The notes below the pieces were generated by a model. That model ran no database searches. It was not told the origin of the DNA and saw nothing but the letters and a program-made list of their open reading frames with translations. Position numbers and translations under genes: made by a program. This document shows, piece after piece, positions 16,170-23,994 of a DNA stretch of 34,794 nucleotides. Position 1 is the stretch's first letter; the number at the start of each line of letters is the position of its first letter. The stretch spans positions 1-34,794 of the forward strand of contig DATDKZ010000252.1 in assembly GCA_036519575.1 (NCBI GenBank), given 5' to 3'. The stretch comes from AC-69 sp036519575. Lineage in GTDB: Bacteria > Actinomycetota > UBA4738 > HRBIN12.

Positions 16170-16175
16170 ATGGTA
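16170..16175 (-). promoter_or_regulatory. Candidate -10 element of the lipoprotein gene
   Basis: TACCAT on the minus strand, 11 nt before ATG 16158, and 8 bp from the plus-strand rnpB element, so the two promoters are back to back. Confidence 0.3.
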
Positions 16176-16183
16176 GCCGGTCC

Positions 16184-16189
16184 TATACT
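16184..16189 (+). promoter_or_regulatory. -10 element of rnpB
   Basis: TATACT, about 7 nt before the predicted 5' end of RNase P RNA; the closest match to the sigma-70 consensus seen in the window. Confidence 0.6.
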
Positions 16190-16195
16190 CATCCG

Positions 16196-16582
16196 TGGGG
16201 AGTCGGCCGGGCGGCCGCGGGCGAGAGCTCGAGGAAAGTCCGGACTCCGAAGGGCAGGGTGCTGGGTAACGCCCAGGCGGGGCGACCCGCGGAAAGCGCA
16301 ACAGAGAGCAGACCGCCCCCGCGAGGGGGTAAGGGTGAAACGGTGAGGTAAGAGCTCACCAGCGGGCCGGGTGACCGGTCCGGCTCGGCAAGCCCCACCC
16401 GGAGCAAGGCCAAGCAGGGAGCGTTCGAGGGTGGCCCGCCCGAGCTCCCGGGTAGGCCGCACGAGGGGCGTTCGTCGTACGGGAGCGCCCCCGGGGTCCC
16501 GCCCAGGCGGGACTCAGAGAGATGGCCGCCGCCGGCCCGCGAGGGCCGGCACAGGATCCGGCTTACAGGCCGGCTCCCCATT
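16196..16582 (+). ncRNA. rnpB: RNase P RNA, bacterial type A
   Basis: The catalytic RNA that trims the 5' ends of tRNA precursors. P1 forms from GGGGAGTCGGCC near 16198 and GGCCGGCTCCCC ending near 16579, with one G-U pair. Conserved blocks appear in order: GAGGAAAGTCCGGACTCC (16231-16248), ACAGAGAGCAGACCGCC, GGTAAGGGTGAAACGGTGAG, AGAGATGG and CAGGATCCGGCTTACAGGCC. The 5' end follows the TATACT element at 16184-16189 by about 7 nt. The exact ends are estimated from P1. No obvious hairpin plus T-run follows before the lipA stop on the other strand. ORFs readable through this region are not genes. Confidence 0.95.
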
Positions 16583-16610
16583 CTCCGACCGGTGCGGGAT
16601 GCCGCGCGTG

Positions 16611-17630
16611 TCAGGCGGTGCGCGCAGCGTCGAGTGCTCTGCGGAGCTGTTTCCCAGCGTGGTACGAGCTCCGCACGAGCGGACCGGCCTCGACGTGGCT
16701 GATGCCGAACGACTCGCCGGTCCGCTTGTGCTCGGCGAACTCCTCGGGCCTCACCCACCGGTCCACCGGCAGGTGGAGCCTCGTGGGCTGGAGGTACTGG
16801 CCCATGGTCACGATGTCGCAGCCCGCCTGGGCCAGGTCGCGCAACGCGTCCGGCACCTCTCCCGGCCGCTCGCCCATCCCCAGGATGAGGTTCGACTTCG
16901 TCACCTGGCCGGGCCGGGATCGCTTGGCCATCCGGAGCACATCCAGCGAACGCTCGTAGCCGAACGCGGGGCGGATCCGCCCGTGCAGACGCCGAACCGT
17001 CTCCAGATTGTGGGCGAAGACGTCGGGCTCGGACTCGATCACGGTGGTGATGTCGTGCTCACCTCCCTTGAAGTCGGCGGGAAGCACCTCCACGCCACAA
17101 TCTGGTACGGCTTCGCGCACCGCGCGCACGCACGAAGCCCAGATCCGGGCGCCCCCGTCGGGCAGGTCGTCGCGTGCCACTCCGGTCAGGACGACGTAGT
17201 GGAGCCCCATGGCCAGGACGGCTTCGCCGATCCGGGCCGGCTCGTCCTCATCCACGGCGTCCGGCTTCGCCGTCATTACGTCGCAGAAGCCGCATCGCCT
17301 CGTGCACCGTTCTCCAAGGATCAGGAACGTGGCCTCCCGGTCCTCCCAGCACTCGAAGATGTTCGGGCACCCGGCTTCCTCACACACGGTGTGCAACGAC
17401 AGGTCGCGCATGATGCGCTTCAGGTCCAGGTAGTTGGGGCCGGTCCGCGCCTTGACCTTCAGCCACTCGGGACGATGGGGCAGGGGCAGTGCCGTCTGGG
17501 CGCACCCCACGGATCGGCCCACGTGGGTGTCGTCCAGAGTCGCCGCTGCGGCCACCGGAGGATCGGATGAACGTGCGACGAGCGGGAGGTAGAGGCGCCG
17601 CTGGTGGGGATTGTGATCGCGACCGGCCAC
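16611..17630 (-). CDS. lipA: Lipoyl synthase
   Basis: A 339-residue radical SAM enzyme that inserts two sulfurs into protein-bound octanoyl groups to make lipoyl cofactor. The auxiliary cluster motif is CEEAGCPNIFEC (Cys83, Cys88, Cys94), the radical SAM motif CTRRCGFC (Cys109, Cys113, Cys116), and the C-terminal RSSYHA serine (about 321) is present. The body starts with RPEWLKVKARTGPNYLDLK. The N-terminal 50 residues are longer than usual. GTG 17630 is supported by a -10-like TAGACT ending 6 nt upstream; an internal GTG near 17522 is possible. Its substrates are the E2 encoded at 23995-25449 and presumably the glycine-cleavage H protein. Confidence 0.97.
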   Translation of the reverse strand: MAGRDHNPHQRRLYLPLVARSSDPPVAAAATLDDTHVGRSVGCAQTALPLPHRPEWLKVKARTGPNYLDLKRIMRDLSLHTVCEEAGCPNIFECWEDREATFLILGERCTRRCGFCDVMTAKPDAVDEDEPARIGEAVLAMGLHYVVLTGVARDDLPDGGARIWASCVRAVREAVPDCGVEVLPADFKGGEHDITTVIESEPDVFAHNLETVRRLHGRIRPAFGYERSLDVLRMAKRSRPGQVTKSNLILGMGERPGEVPDALRDLAQAGCDIVTMGQYLQPTRLHLPVDRWVRPEEFAEHKRTGESFGISHVEAGPLVRSSYHAGKQLRRALDAARTA

Positions 17631-17636
17631 CAGGCC

Positions 17637-17642
17637 AGTCTA
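17637..17642 (-). promoter_or_regulatory. Candidate -10 element of lipA (leaderless)
   Basis: TAGACT, 6 nt before GTG 17630. Its first three bases are the TAG stop codon of the upstream kinase gene, so promoter and stop share sequence. Confidence 0.45.
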
Positions 17643-19466
17643 GCCCGCGGTCGCCGCATCGAGGGGTGGCGGCGATCCGGCCTCCCCGAGCTTGCCGTCG
17701 CCGTAGGGCTGCACCGAGGGCAGGAACACGCGGAAGGAGGCGCCGCCGCCCTCACGTTCCTCCACCCATGCTTTCCCGCCGTGCAGCTCGGCGAACATCG
17801 ACACGAGCGAGAGGCCGATGCCGGTACCGGGGGAGAAGGGCGAGGCCGTCGGTCCCTGGCGGAACGGCTCGAAGATAGCCTTCTGGAGGTGGCGGGGGAC
17901 TCCGGCCCCGTCGTCCTCCACCATCAGGAGCACGCCGCCGTCCTCGTTTCGGACCTGGACCCACACGCTCACGTTGGGAGGCGTGTGCCGGATCGCGTTC
18001 GACAGGAGGTTCTCCACGATCCGCTCGACCTTCGGCGCGTCGGCCTGCACGGTGACCGACGTCTCGTCCACTCTGACGGTTCGGGTGGCTGGCACGTCGA
18101 AGTTCTCCACCGTACGCCGGACGAGTGCCCCCAGGTCGATGGCGTGGTACTGCGGCGTCATGATGCCCCGGCTCAGGCGGTCGATGTCCAGCAGGTCTCG
18201 CAGGAGACGGTCGAGCTTCCGTGCGTTCGCCGCCAGACGGTCCAGGAGGTCGCGTCGCTCGGCCTCGGGGAAGTCCTGGTGCTCCAGGGTTACCGCGACC
18301 CCAAGGATCGAGGTCAGGGGACTGCGCAGCTCGTGAGAGACGGCCTCGAGGAACGTGTTCTTCATCTCGTCCAGGTTCCGCATGTGTTCGGCCGCGTCGC
18401 GCTCGCGTTGTTCGCTCTCGCGGAGGGCCTCCTCCGCCAGCTTGCGCTCGGTGACGTCGAACATGACGCCCTGGGAGACCAGCGTGTGTCCGTCCTCGCT
18501 CCGAACGATGGTGGCCTGGTCGCGGACCCACAGCCAGCGACCGTCCGCGGTCCGGATCCGGTACTCCTGATCGTAGGGCTCGCCGGTCTGGTTGTGCCGA
18601 GCGGAGGCCTCGACCACGCGGTTGAGGTCGTTGGGATGCACGGCCCGCATCCATAGGGTGGTGTCCTCGCGCCAGTTCTTTGGGGTGTAGCCGAGCATGG
18701 TCTCGATCTGAGGACTGACGTACATGGTGGTGGACAGCTCGTCCGCGAGGTCGACGTAGGTGACTGCCGGGATGGTCTCCACCAAGGATCGGTACCGGTT
18801 CTCGGCCACCAGGAAGCGCTGCTCGGCCTCCTTGCGCTCGGTGATGTCCATGAGGACGCCCTGCCAGACGTTCCACAGGCCCTTGCGACCCCGCTCCACG
18901 ACCACGGCCTCGTCGCGGACCCACACGATCCGACCATCCTTCCCCACCATCCGATACTCCATGCTGAAAGGAGCGACCGAATCGCGGGCCCGGTCAGCCT
19001 CGGCCGCGACGGTGTCCCGGTCCTCGGGATGCAGTCGCTGCTTCCAGATGTCAGGGTCGGCGATCCACTCCTCCTGAGAGAAGCCGAGGAGCTCGCTGAT
19101 GGTCGGTGCGATGTACCGAAGCGGGGCCGTCGCCTCGTGTGGGGTCCCCACTACGTAGGTCACGACCGGCATCCCCTCGACCAGGGTCCGATACCGATGC
19201 TCGGCGGTGTTGCGTGCCCGGATCTGCCTGCGGACATCGCGCCACCGGATGATGGAGAACACGAGCAGGACCAGGGCGACGAGCCCGATGGCCGCCAGGA
19301 TCTCATCGTCGTGCCCTGGATAGCGTGACGAAATCCATTCCCGGACCCGCTCGAAGCCATCCGTCACTGTGCCGAGCCAGAACACGACGAGGCCCGCCAG
19401 CGAGATCAGCAGCAGATCCCGCAGGGCCATCGAGCGGTGGCGACGCGGCCTCGTTCCTTCGTCCAT
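17640..19466 (-). CDS. Membrane histidine kinase with two PAS domains
   Basis: A 608-residue sensor kinase. Two membrane helices (about 16-34 and 56-73) enclose a short external loop. A first PAS-PAC unit (about 86-213) and a second (about 220-342), each ending in a DITERK/DVTERK-type motif, precede HisKA with His378 (VSHELRSP) and a complete HATPase domain (N-box ENLLSNAIRHTPPN, G1 DDGAGVP, G2 GTGIGLSLV). It should autophosphorylate in response to signals read by the cytoplasmic PAS domains. No response regulator is adjacent. It lies 57 bp after the bkdB stop and could be read through from it; a TAGGAC hexamer upstream is a weak promoter candidate. ATG 19466 is used without a clear ribosome binding site. 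Confidence 0.9.
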   Translation of the reverse strand: MDEGTRPRRHRSMALRDLLLISLAGLVVFWLGTVTDGFERVREWISSRYPGHDDEILAAIGLVALVLLVFSIIRWRDVRRQIRARNTAEHRYRTLVEGMPVVTYVVGTPHEATAPLRYIAPTISELLGFSQEEWIADPDIWKQRLHPEDRDTVAAEADRARDSVAPFSMEYRMVGKDGRIVWVRDEAVVVERGRKGLWNVWQGVLMDITERKEAEQRFLVAENRYRSLVETIPAVTYVDLADELSTTMYVSPQIETMLGYTPKNWREDTTLWMRAVHPNDLNRVVEASARHNQTGEPYDQEYRIRTADGRWLWVRDQATIVRSEDGHTLVSQGVMFDVTERKLAEEALRESEQRERDAAEHMRNLDEMKNTFLEAVSHELRSPLTSILGVAVTLEHQDFPEAERRDLLDRLAANARKLDRLLRDLLDIDRLSRGIMTPQYHAIDLGALVRRTVENFDVPATRTVRVDETSVTVQADAPKVERIVENLLSNAIRHTPPNVSVWVQVRNEDGGVLLMVEDDGAGVPRHLQKAIFEPFRQGPTASPFSPGTGIGLSLVSMFAELHGGKAWVEEREGGGASFRVFLPSVQPYGDGKLGEAGSPPPLDAATAG

Positions 19467-19523
19467 GGGGTGAAGGTCGTTTCCCGTCCTATCGGCGGGC
19501 CCGAGGGCGTGCCTAAGCGGACC

Positions 19524-20510
19524 TCAGAACCGGGCGAGCTCTAGCATCCGCTCGTAGATCCGGTCCGTGTCCGGCATGAAGGCGTGCTCGAGGGCCGCGG
19601 CAAAGCCCATGGCCGGGGCGTCCGGTCCGCCCAGCCTGACGAGGGGTCCGTCGAGGTCGAACAGAGCTTCCTCGGCGATGGTGGCGGCGATCTCGGCGCC
19701 TGCGCCGTAGGTGCGGTTGTCCTCGTAGACGACCATGGCCTTCCCTGTCTTTCGGACCGACGCCAGGATGGTCTCCGTGTCGAGCGGAGCGATGGTCCGA
19801 ACGTCCACGACCTCCGCGGAGAGGCCGGCTTCCTGCTCCAATCGCTGCGCCGCTTCCAGGCACAGATGGAGCATCAGCCCGTAGGCGACCACCGAGATGT
19901 CGGAGCCTTCTCGCTTCACGTCAGCCCGGCCGATGGGCACCGTGAACGGCTCGTCAGGCACATCGCCCTTGATCAGCCGGTAGGTCTTCTTGTGCTCCAG
20001 GAACAGCACGGGGTCGGGGTCCGCGATCGCGGAGCGCAGCATCCCGACGGCGTCGTACGGGGTCGCCGGCACCACTACCTTCAAGCCGGGGATGTGCCCG
20101 TAGAAGGCCTCGATCGATTGCGAGTGGTAGAGGGCCCCGTGGATCCCCCCACCCCAGGGGCACCGCACCACCATGGGGAGCTCGAAGTCGCCGTTGGTCC
20201 GATACCGCATACGAGCGGCCTCCGAGACGAGTTGGTCGAATGCCGGATGGATGAAGTCGGCGAACTCGATCTCGGCAACGGGGACCAGGCCGTGGAGGGC
20301 CATGCCGATGGCCAGCCCCACGATCAGAGACTCGGCGAGCGGCGTGTCGATGACGCGCCGCTCCCCGAACTCATCCAAGAATCCCTTGGTCACCCGAAAC
20401 ACGCCGCCGCGCGCGCCGACGTCCTCTCCCAAGACGACCAGGCGCTCGTCGGCGGCCATCGCCTCATGAAGGGCGTCGTGGATCGCCGTGACGACGTTCT
20501 TCTCGGTCAT
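19524..20510 (-). CDS. bkdB: 2-oxoacid dehydrogenase E1 beta subunit, branched-chain type
   Basis: A 328-residue E1 beta subunit that pairs with the alpha subunit upstream to form the thiamine-diphosphate decarboxylase of a 2-oxoacid dehydrogenase complex. Family blocks are LGEDVGARGGVFRVTKGF near the N-terminus, VAEIEFADFIHPAFDQL, PMVVRCPWGGGIHGALYHSQS, HKKTYRL and DVRTIAPLDTETI. ATG 20510 follows the bkdA stop by a single base, so the pair is coupled. Branched-chain specificity is inferred from the alpha partner. No E2 is next to it; the only E2 visible is at 23995-25449. The strong gene-order signal of an alpha-beta pair makes the subunit call secure, the substrate less so. Confidence 0.9.
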   Translation of the reverse strand: MTEKNVVTAIHDALHEAMAADERLVVLGEDVGARGGVFRVTKGFLDEFGERRVIDTPLAESLIVGLAIGMALHGLVPVAEIEFADFIHPAFDQLVSEAARMRYRTNGDFELPMVVRCPWGGGIHGALYHSQSIEAFYGHIPGLKVVVPATPYDAVGMLRSAIADPDPVLFLEHKKTYRLIKGDVPDEPFTVPIGRADVKREGSDISVVAYGLMLHLCLEAAQRLEQEAGLSAEVVDVRTIAPLDTETILASVRKTGKAMVVYEDNRTYGAGAEIAATIAEEALFDLDGPLVRLGGPDAPAMGFAAALEHAFMPDTDRIYERMLELARF

Positions 20511-20511
20511 C

Positions 20512-21522
20512 TCACGAATCTTCGCTGAAGACGTGCCGGGTGAGCGTGGCGGGGTCGGGATCGGCGGCGTTCCACGCCTTGTCGATGGAGACGTCGAGCT
20601 CTGCCTTGACCTCCTCGGCCATCGACGCGATCTCCTCGTTCCGCGCCAGCCCATGCTCCGTGAGGTACGTGGCGAATCGCGATACCGGATCGCGGAGGCG
20701 AGCCTTCTCGACCTCTTCCCGGCTGCGATAGGTCCGATCGTCGTCGTCGGAGGTGTGGGGCTGGAACCGATACGTCTTGCACTCGATCAGGGTGGGGCCC
20801 CCGCCGGACCTGGCCCGGGCCACGGCCTCTTTCATCGCCGCGAAGCAGGCCAGCACGTCGTTCCCGTCGACCACCACACCGGGGAAGCCGTAGGCGGCGG
20901 CTCTGTCGGCCACGTTCTCCACGGCCATCTGCTTGGACTGCTCGACCGAGATGGCATACCGGTTGTTCTCGCAGATGAAGACGACGGGCAGTCGATGGAT
21001 GCCGGCGAAGTTCAACCCCTCGTGCCAGTCGCCCTCACTGGTGGCGCCCTCGCCGAACCACGACGCCACGACCGCATCCTCCTCCCGGTACTTCACCGCG
21101 TAGGCGATCCCTGCGGCGTGCGGGATCTGGGTCCCGATGGGCGAGGAGCCCGAGATGATCCCCAGCCGCCGGGAGCTCCAGTGGGCGGGCATCTGCCTGC
21201 CTCCCGAGGTCGGGTCGTCCGCCTTGGCGAACAGTCCAAGGAAGACCTCATACGGGGTCATGCCGGCCACGAGCACCACGCCGAGGTCCCGGTAATAGGG
21301 CAACCACACGTCTCGTCCCCGCTCGAGCGCCCAGGCCGTGCCGATCTGACACCCTTCGTGACCGGACACGGGGACGACGAACGGCGCCTTGCCCTGGCGG
21401 TTCAGGCGGAAGGCGGCCTCGTCCACCAGGCGCGCTGTCAGCATGGTGCGGTACATCGCGAGGAGGTCGTCGGGGATGAGGCCAAGGGCCTCGTGCGAGG
21501 TGTCGCTCAACCGGGTCGCCAC
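20512..21522 (-). CDS. bkdA: 2-oxoacid dehydrogenase E1 alpha subunit, branched-chain type
   Basis: A 336-residue thiamine-diphosphate-binding subunit. The cofactor motif runs from FGEGATSEGDWHEG to FICENN. The loop HTSDDDDRTYR is characteristic of branched-chain 2-oxoacid dehydrogenase E1 alpha, pointing to decarboxylation of keto acids from Val, Leu and Ile. GTG 21522 is chosen because AGGAGGG lies 6 nt before it and a -10-like TAGACT at 21544-21549 puts the transcript start near 21538. ATG 21540 would then sit on or before the message's first base. A CsoR/CstR-like inverted repeat covers the -35 region (21558-21576). It forms a tight pair with bkdB. Confidence 0.9.
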   Translation of the reverse strand: MATRLSDTSHEALGLIPDDLLAMYRTMLTARLVDEAAFRLNRQGKAPFVVPVSGHEGCQIGTAWALERGRDVWLPYYRDLGVVLVAGMTPYEVFLGLFAKADDPTSGGRQMPAHWSSRRLGIISGSSPIGTQIPHAAGIAYAVKYREEDAVVASWFGEGATSEGDWHEGLNFAGIHRLPVVFICENNRYAISVEQSKQMAVENVADRAAAYGFPGVVVDGNDVLACFAAMKEAVARARSGGGPTLIECKTYRFQPHTSDDDDRTYRSREEVEKARLRDPVSRFATYLTEHGLARNEEIASMAEEVKAELDVSIDKAWNAADPDPATLTRHVFSEDS

Positions 21523-21543
21523 GGTTACCCTCCTCGGCATCTG

Positions 21544-21549
21544 AGTCTA
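21544..21549 (-). promoter_or_regulatory. Candidate -10 element of bkdAB
   Basis: TAGACT on the minus strand; the predicted transcript start is near 21538, giving a leader of about 16 nt that contains the AGGAGGG site before GTG 21522. Confidence 0.45.
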
Positions 21550-21557
21550 GCATCGGC

Positions 21558-21576
21558 CATACCCCCACAGGGTATG
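21558..21576. promoter_or_regulatory. CsoR/CstR-like operator
   Basis: A perfect inverted repeat CATACCC-N5-GGGTATG. The TACCC-N5-GGGTA layout is that of operators bound by CsoR/RcnR/CstR-family repressors (copper, nickel/cobalt or persulfide sensing). Its centre lies about 29 bp upstream of the predicted bkdA transcript start, in the -35 region, a place suited to repression. No such repressor is encoded in the window. Identification of the regulator is inference. Confidence 0.5.
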
Positions 21577-21592
21577 TAGCATTGGAGATCCC

Positions 21593-21605
21593 GACTCCGG
21601 GAGTC
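21593..21605. repeat. Inverted repeat GACTCC-g-GGAGTC
   Basis: A perfect 6-bp palindrome with a one-base centre in the divergent region. It could be a protein site; there is no T-run, so a terminator is unlikely. Confidence 0.4.
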
Positions 21606-21620
21606 CGGGAGGGATGGTCC

Positions 21621-21633
21621 GCGGGACTCCCGC
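21621..21633. repeat. Inverted repeat GCGGG-act-CCCGC
   Basis: 5-bp perfect arms around 3 bases in the middle of the divergent region between bkdA and the thioredoxin gene. GC-rich arms of this size can occur by chance here. Confidence 0.25.
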
Positions 21634-21686
21634 TCCAGCCGGAGATCGCCACCCCGCCGATGTCGGATCGAGCGTGGATGGTGCAG

Positions 21687-21704
21687 TCAACGACCTGCCG
21701 TTGA
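21687..21704. promoter_or_regulatory. Inverted repeat TCAACG-N6-CGTTGA over the thioredoxin promoter
   Basis: Perfect 6-bp arms with a 6-bp spacer, centred about 33 bp before the predicted start of the thioredoxin transcript (-10-like TACCCT at 21717-21722). The position and symmetry suit an operator for a dimeric regulator of unknown family. Confidence 0.4.
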
Positions 21705-21716
21705 ACCGAGCGAAGG

Positions 21717-21722
21717 TACCCT
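21717..21722 (+). promoter_or_regulatory. Candidate -10 element of the thioredoxin/methyltransferase operon
   Basis: TACCCT, with a predicted transcript start near 21729; no standard -35 is seen at 17 bp. Confidence 0.35.
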
Positions 21723-21739
21723 AGTTGGGAGACATGGAC

Positions 21740-22552
21740 ATGGAACAGATGGCAGAAGAGGTCGTGGAGCGGGAGCCGGCCGTGATGGACGTGACCGACG
21801 CCGACTTCGTCGAAAACGTGATCGAGGAATCCAGGCGCCGCCCGGTCGTGGTGGACCTGTGGGCGTCGTGGTGCGGGCCCTGCCGGACCCTGAGCCCCAT
21901 CCTGGAGCGGGTGGCCGAACAGCGGGGGGGCCAGGTCCTGCTGGCCAAGATCGACGTCGACGCGAACCCTTACACCGCGGGACAGTTCGGAGTGCAGAGC
22001 ATCCCGACCGTGATCGCGTTCCGAGACGGAAAGCCCGTTGACGGGTTCATCGGTGCCATCCCCGAGCCCATGGTGAAGGAGTTCGTCGAGCGGTTGCTCC
22101 CGTCGGAGGCCGACGTGGCGGCGCAAGAAGCGTACGACGAGGAGCGATCGGGCGACGTGGCCGACGCTGAGCGGCGGTACCGGGAGATCCTCACGTCCGA
22201 TCCCGACAATGGGGGTGCCCGGCTGGGGCTGGCCCGGATCCTCTTCGAGCGAGGAGAAGCCGAGGCGGCGAAGGATCTGCTCGACCCACTCCTTCCCGAT
22301 CCGGAGGCCGAGCGGTTGTTAGCCCGGGTTCGCGTTGCCCAGTGGGCGGAGACGGATGGGCCCGGAACGCTTGCCTCGGCGAAACGCCTTGCGGCGAATG
22401 GCAGGTGGCGTGAAGCGCTCGACGGGATGCTGGGGGCGATCGTCGACGATCCCGAGGCTCGCCAGGCGATGCTCGACGTGTTCGCGGTGCTCGGCGACGA
22501 CGATCCGCTCGTGGCGGACTACCGTCGCAGGCTGGCGAACGCCCTGTTCTAG
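21740..22552 (+). CDS. Thioredoxin-TPR protein (CnoX/YbbN-like)
   Basis: A 270-residue protein with an N-terminal thioredoxin domain (about 10-115, active site WCGPC with Cys45 and Cys48, and the cis-Pro block SIPTVIAF) and a C-terminal helical TPR-like half (about 120-270: AERRYREILTSDPDNGGARLGLARILFERGE). This is the layout of CnoX/YbbN, a redox co-chaperone that protects proteins from oxidation. The intact CxxC suggests it also has reductase activity. ATG 21740 is chosen because GGGAG (21727-21731) lies 8 nt upstream; ATG 21734 and TTG 21725 are alternatives. It is followed by a methyltransferase after 10 bp, so the two are likely cotranscribed. Confidence 0.85.
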   Translation: MEQMAEEVVEREPAVMDVTDADFVENVIEESRRRPVVVDLWASWCGPCRTLSPILERVAEQRGGQVLLAKIDVDANPYTAGQFGVQSIPTVIAFRDGKPVDGFIGAIPEPMVKEFVERLLPSEADVAAQEAYDEERSGDVADAERRYREILTSDPDNGGARLGLARILFERGEAEAAKDLLDPLLPDPEAERLLARVRVAQWAETDGPGTLASAKRLAANGRWREALDGMLGAIVDDPEARQAMLDVFAVLGDDDPLVADYRRRLANALF

Positions 22553-22562
22553 GGAGGAGCGC

Positions 22563-23303
22563 ATGGCCGAGGTCCACGATCGCATCCGCGACTGGTGGGA
22601 CCGGGACGCCGGCACGTACGACCGCTCGGCTTCGCACGCCATGACCGATCCGGTGGAGGCGGCAGCGTGGCGGGCGGCCCTGCAGCGGCTCCTGCCCGAT
22701 CCACCAGCCCGCGTCCTCGACGTTGGGGCGGGTACCGGCGCGCTGAGCCTTCTCGCCGCCGAGCTGGGGCATCGGGTCACCGGCGTCGACCTCTCGCAGG
22801 GAATGCTGGACCGGGCCCGAGCGAAGGCGGAAGCCCAGGGCCTGGAGATCGAGTTCGTGGTGGGGCCGGCCGAGGCGCCACCTTCCGGTCCCTTCGACGC
22901 CGTGATCGAGCGCCACGTGTTGTGGACGGCGCCGGATCCCCTGGCCTCGCTCCGGGCCTGGCGCGAGGTCGCGCCCGAGGGCCGCGTGGTCCTGTTCGAA
23001 GGGGCGTGGGGCACACCCGGCCTGGTCGAACGGGCCAGGGAGGCGGCCGTCGACGTGGTCCGTCGCATCTACGGGATGCCCCCGGACCATCACGCCCCTT
23101 ACGACCCGGAGATCCTGTCGTCGTTGCCGCTCGCCCGGCTGGACTCGCCGAGGCCGATCATCGAGGCCGCGGTCGAGGCCGGATGGCGCGCCGTCCGCCT
23201 CTACCGGCTCCGCGACGTGGAGTGGGCACAACGCGCCGGATCCCCACCGGTCCTGGGATGGCTGGAGCTCGTGCCCCGCTACGCGATCGTGGCCGACGCC
23301 TGA
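22563..23303 (+). CDS. Class I SAM-dependent methyltransferase
   Basis: A 246-residue Rossmann-fold methyltransferase. Motif I is VLDVGAGTGALS (51-62), followed by VTGVDLSQGMLDRARAKA as the acidic strand-2 region that binds the SAM ribose, and FDAVIERHVLWTAPDP as the motif IV region. The family includes UbiE/BioC-like small-molecule methyltransferases; the substrate cannot be read from sequence. ATG 22563 is preceded by GGGAGGAG at 3-nt spacing and lies 10 bp after the thioredoxin stop. Its last 25 bases overlap the end of lipB tail to tail. Confidence 0.85.
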   Translation: MAEVHDRIRDWWDRDAGTYDRSASHAMTDPVEAAAWRAALQRLLPDPPARVLDVGAGTGALSLLAAELGHRVTGVDLSQGMLDRARAKAEAQGLEIEFVVGPAEAPPSGPFDAVIERHVLWTAPDPLASLRAWREVAPEGRVVLFEGAWGTPGLVERAREAAVDVVRRIYGMPPDHHAPYDPEILSSLPLARLDSPRPIIEAAVEAGWRAVRLYRLRDVEWAQRAGSPPVLGWLELVPRYAIVADA

Positions 23304-23992
23304 TACGCCGGTAGCGCGAACGAGTCGGCCTCATCGGCCCGCGGCTCCAGCTCGAGGCCGAAGACCCGCTCGAAGTGGCGGAGTATCGGCACCGTCACGT
23401 CCGCCACCGTGATCTCCCGCCGGCCGAGCTGGGAGAGCGAAGCGACGCCCTCAGTCGCCAACCCGCACGGCACGATTGCGTCGTACCAGGACACGTCCGT
23501 GGTGCAGTTCAGGGCGAACCCGTGGAGAGTGACTCGAGCGCGCATCAGGCGGACACCGATCGCGCACACCTTCCGCTCACCCGACCACACGCCCGTCTGC
23601 ACCTCGTTCCGATGGAGCTCGACTCCGACGTCGGCCGCGGCACGGATCACGACCTCCTCGAGGTTTCGGACGTACCCGATGGCGTCGGGCTTCGTGCCGA
23701 CGTCCACGATCGGATAGCCCACGAGCTGGCCGGGGCCGTGGAAGGTGAGGCTCCCACCCCGGTCGATGAAATGCAGTTCCGCCCCGGCGGCACGGATCCG
23801 ATCCTCGCTCCACACGATGTGCTCCGGCTTCCAACGACGTCCCGCCGTGTACACGGCCGGGTGCTCCAGGAGGATCAGCGTGTCGGGGATCTCGCCGGCG
23901 AGGCGCCGACGGGCCAGATCGTGCATGGCCTCGTTCGCGATGGCGTAGGGCACGGGCTCCGGTGGCCGGACGAGCCATCCCGATCGGGGCAT
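23279..23992 (-). CDS. lipB: Octanoyl-ACP:protein octanoyltransferase
   Basis: A 237-residue enzyme that moves octanoate from acyl-carrier protein to the lipoyl-domain lysine, making the substrate of LipA. Family blocks are LLEHPAVYTAGRR, RGGSLTFHGPGQLVGYPI, the catalytic Lys141 in RKVCAIGVR, THGFALN-like LHGFALNC, and the catalytic Cys176 in IVPCGL. ATG 23992 lies 2 bp after the E2 stop, so lipB is translated with the gene for the protein it modifies. It is the last gene of lpd-E1alpha-E1beta-E2-lipB. It overlaps the convergent methyltransferase by 25 bp. Together with lipA the window encodes the complete endogenous route to lipoate; no lplA-type ligase is seen here. Confidence 0.97.
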   Translation of the reverse strand: MPRSGWLVRPPEPVPYAIANEAMHDLARRRLAGEIPDTLILLEHPAVYTAGRRWKPEHIVWSEDRIRAAGAELHFIDRGGSLTFHGPGQLVGYPIVDVGTKPDAIGYVRNLEEVVIRAAADVGVELHRNEVQTGVWSGERKVCAIGVRLMRARVTLHGFALNCTTDVSWYDAIVPCGLATEGVASLSQLGRREITVADVTVPILRHFERVFGLELEPRADEADSFALPAYQASATIA

Positions 23993-23994
23993 GG

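Noticed and set aside
16583..16610. Possible terminator after rnpB
   Set aside because: There is no stable hairpin followed by a T-run; I cannot support a terminator here or elsewhere in the window.
16189..16758. Several open frames across 16.2-16.6 kb on both strands
   Set aside because: This stretch is RNase P RNA, with clear conserved blocks and P1 pairing; no protein is expected.
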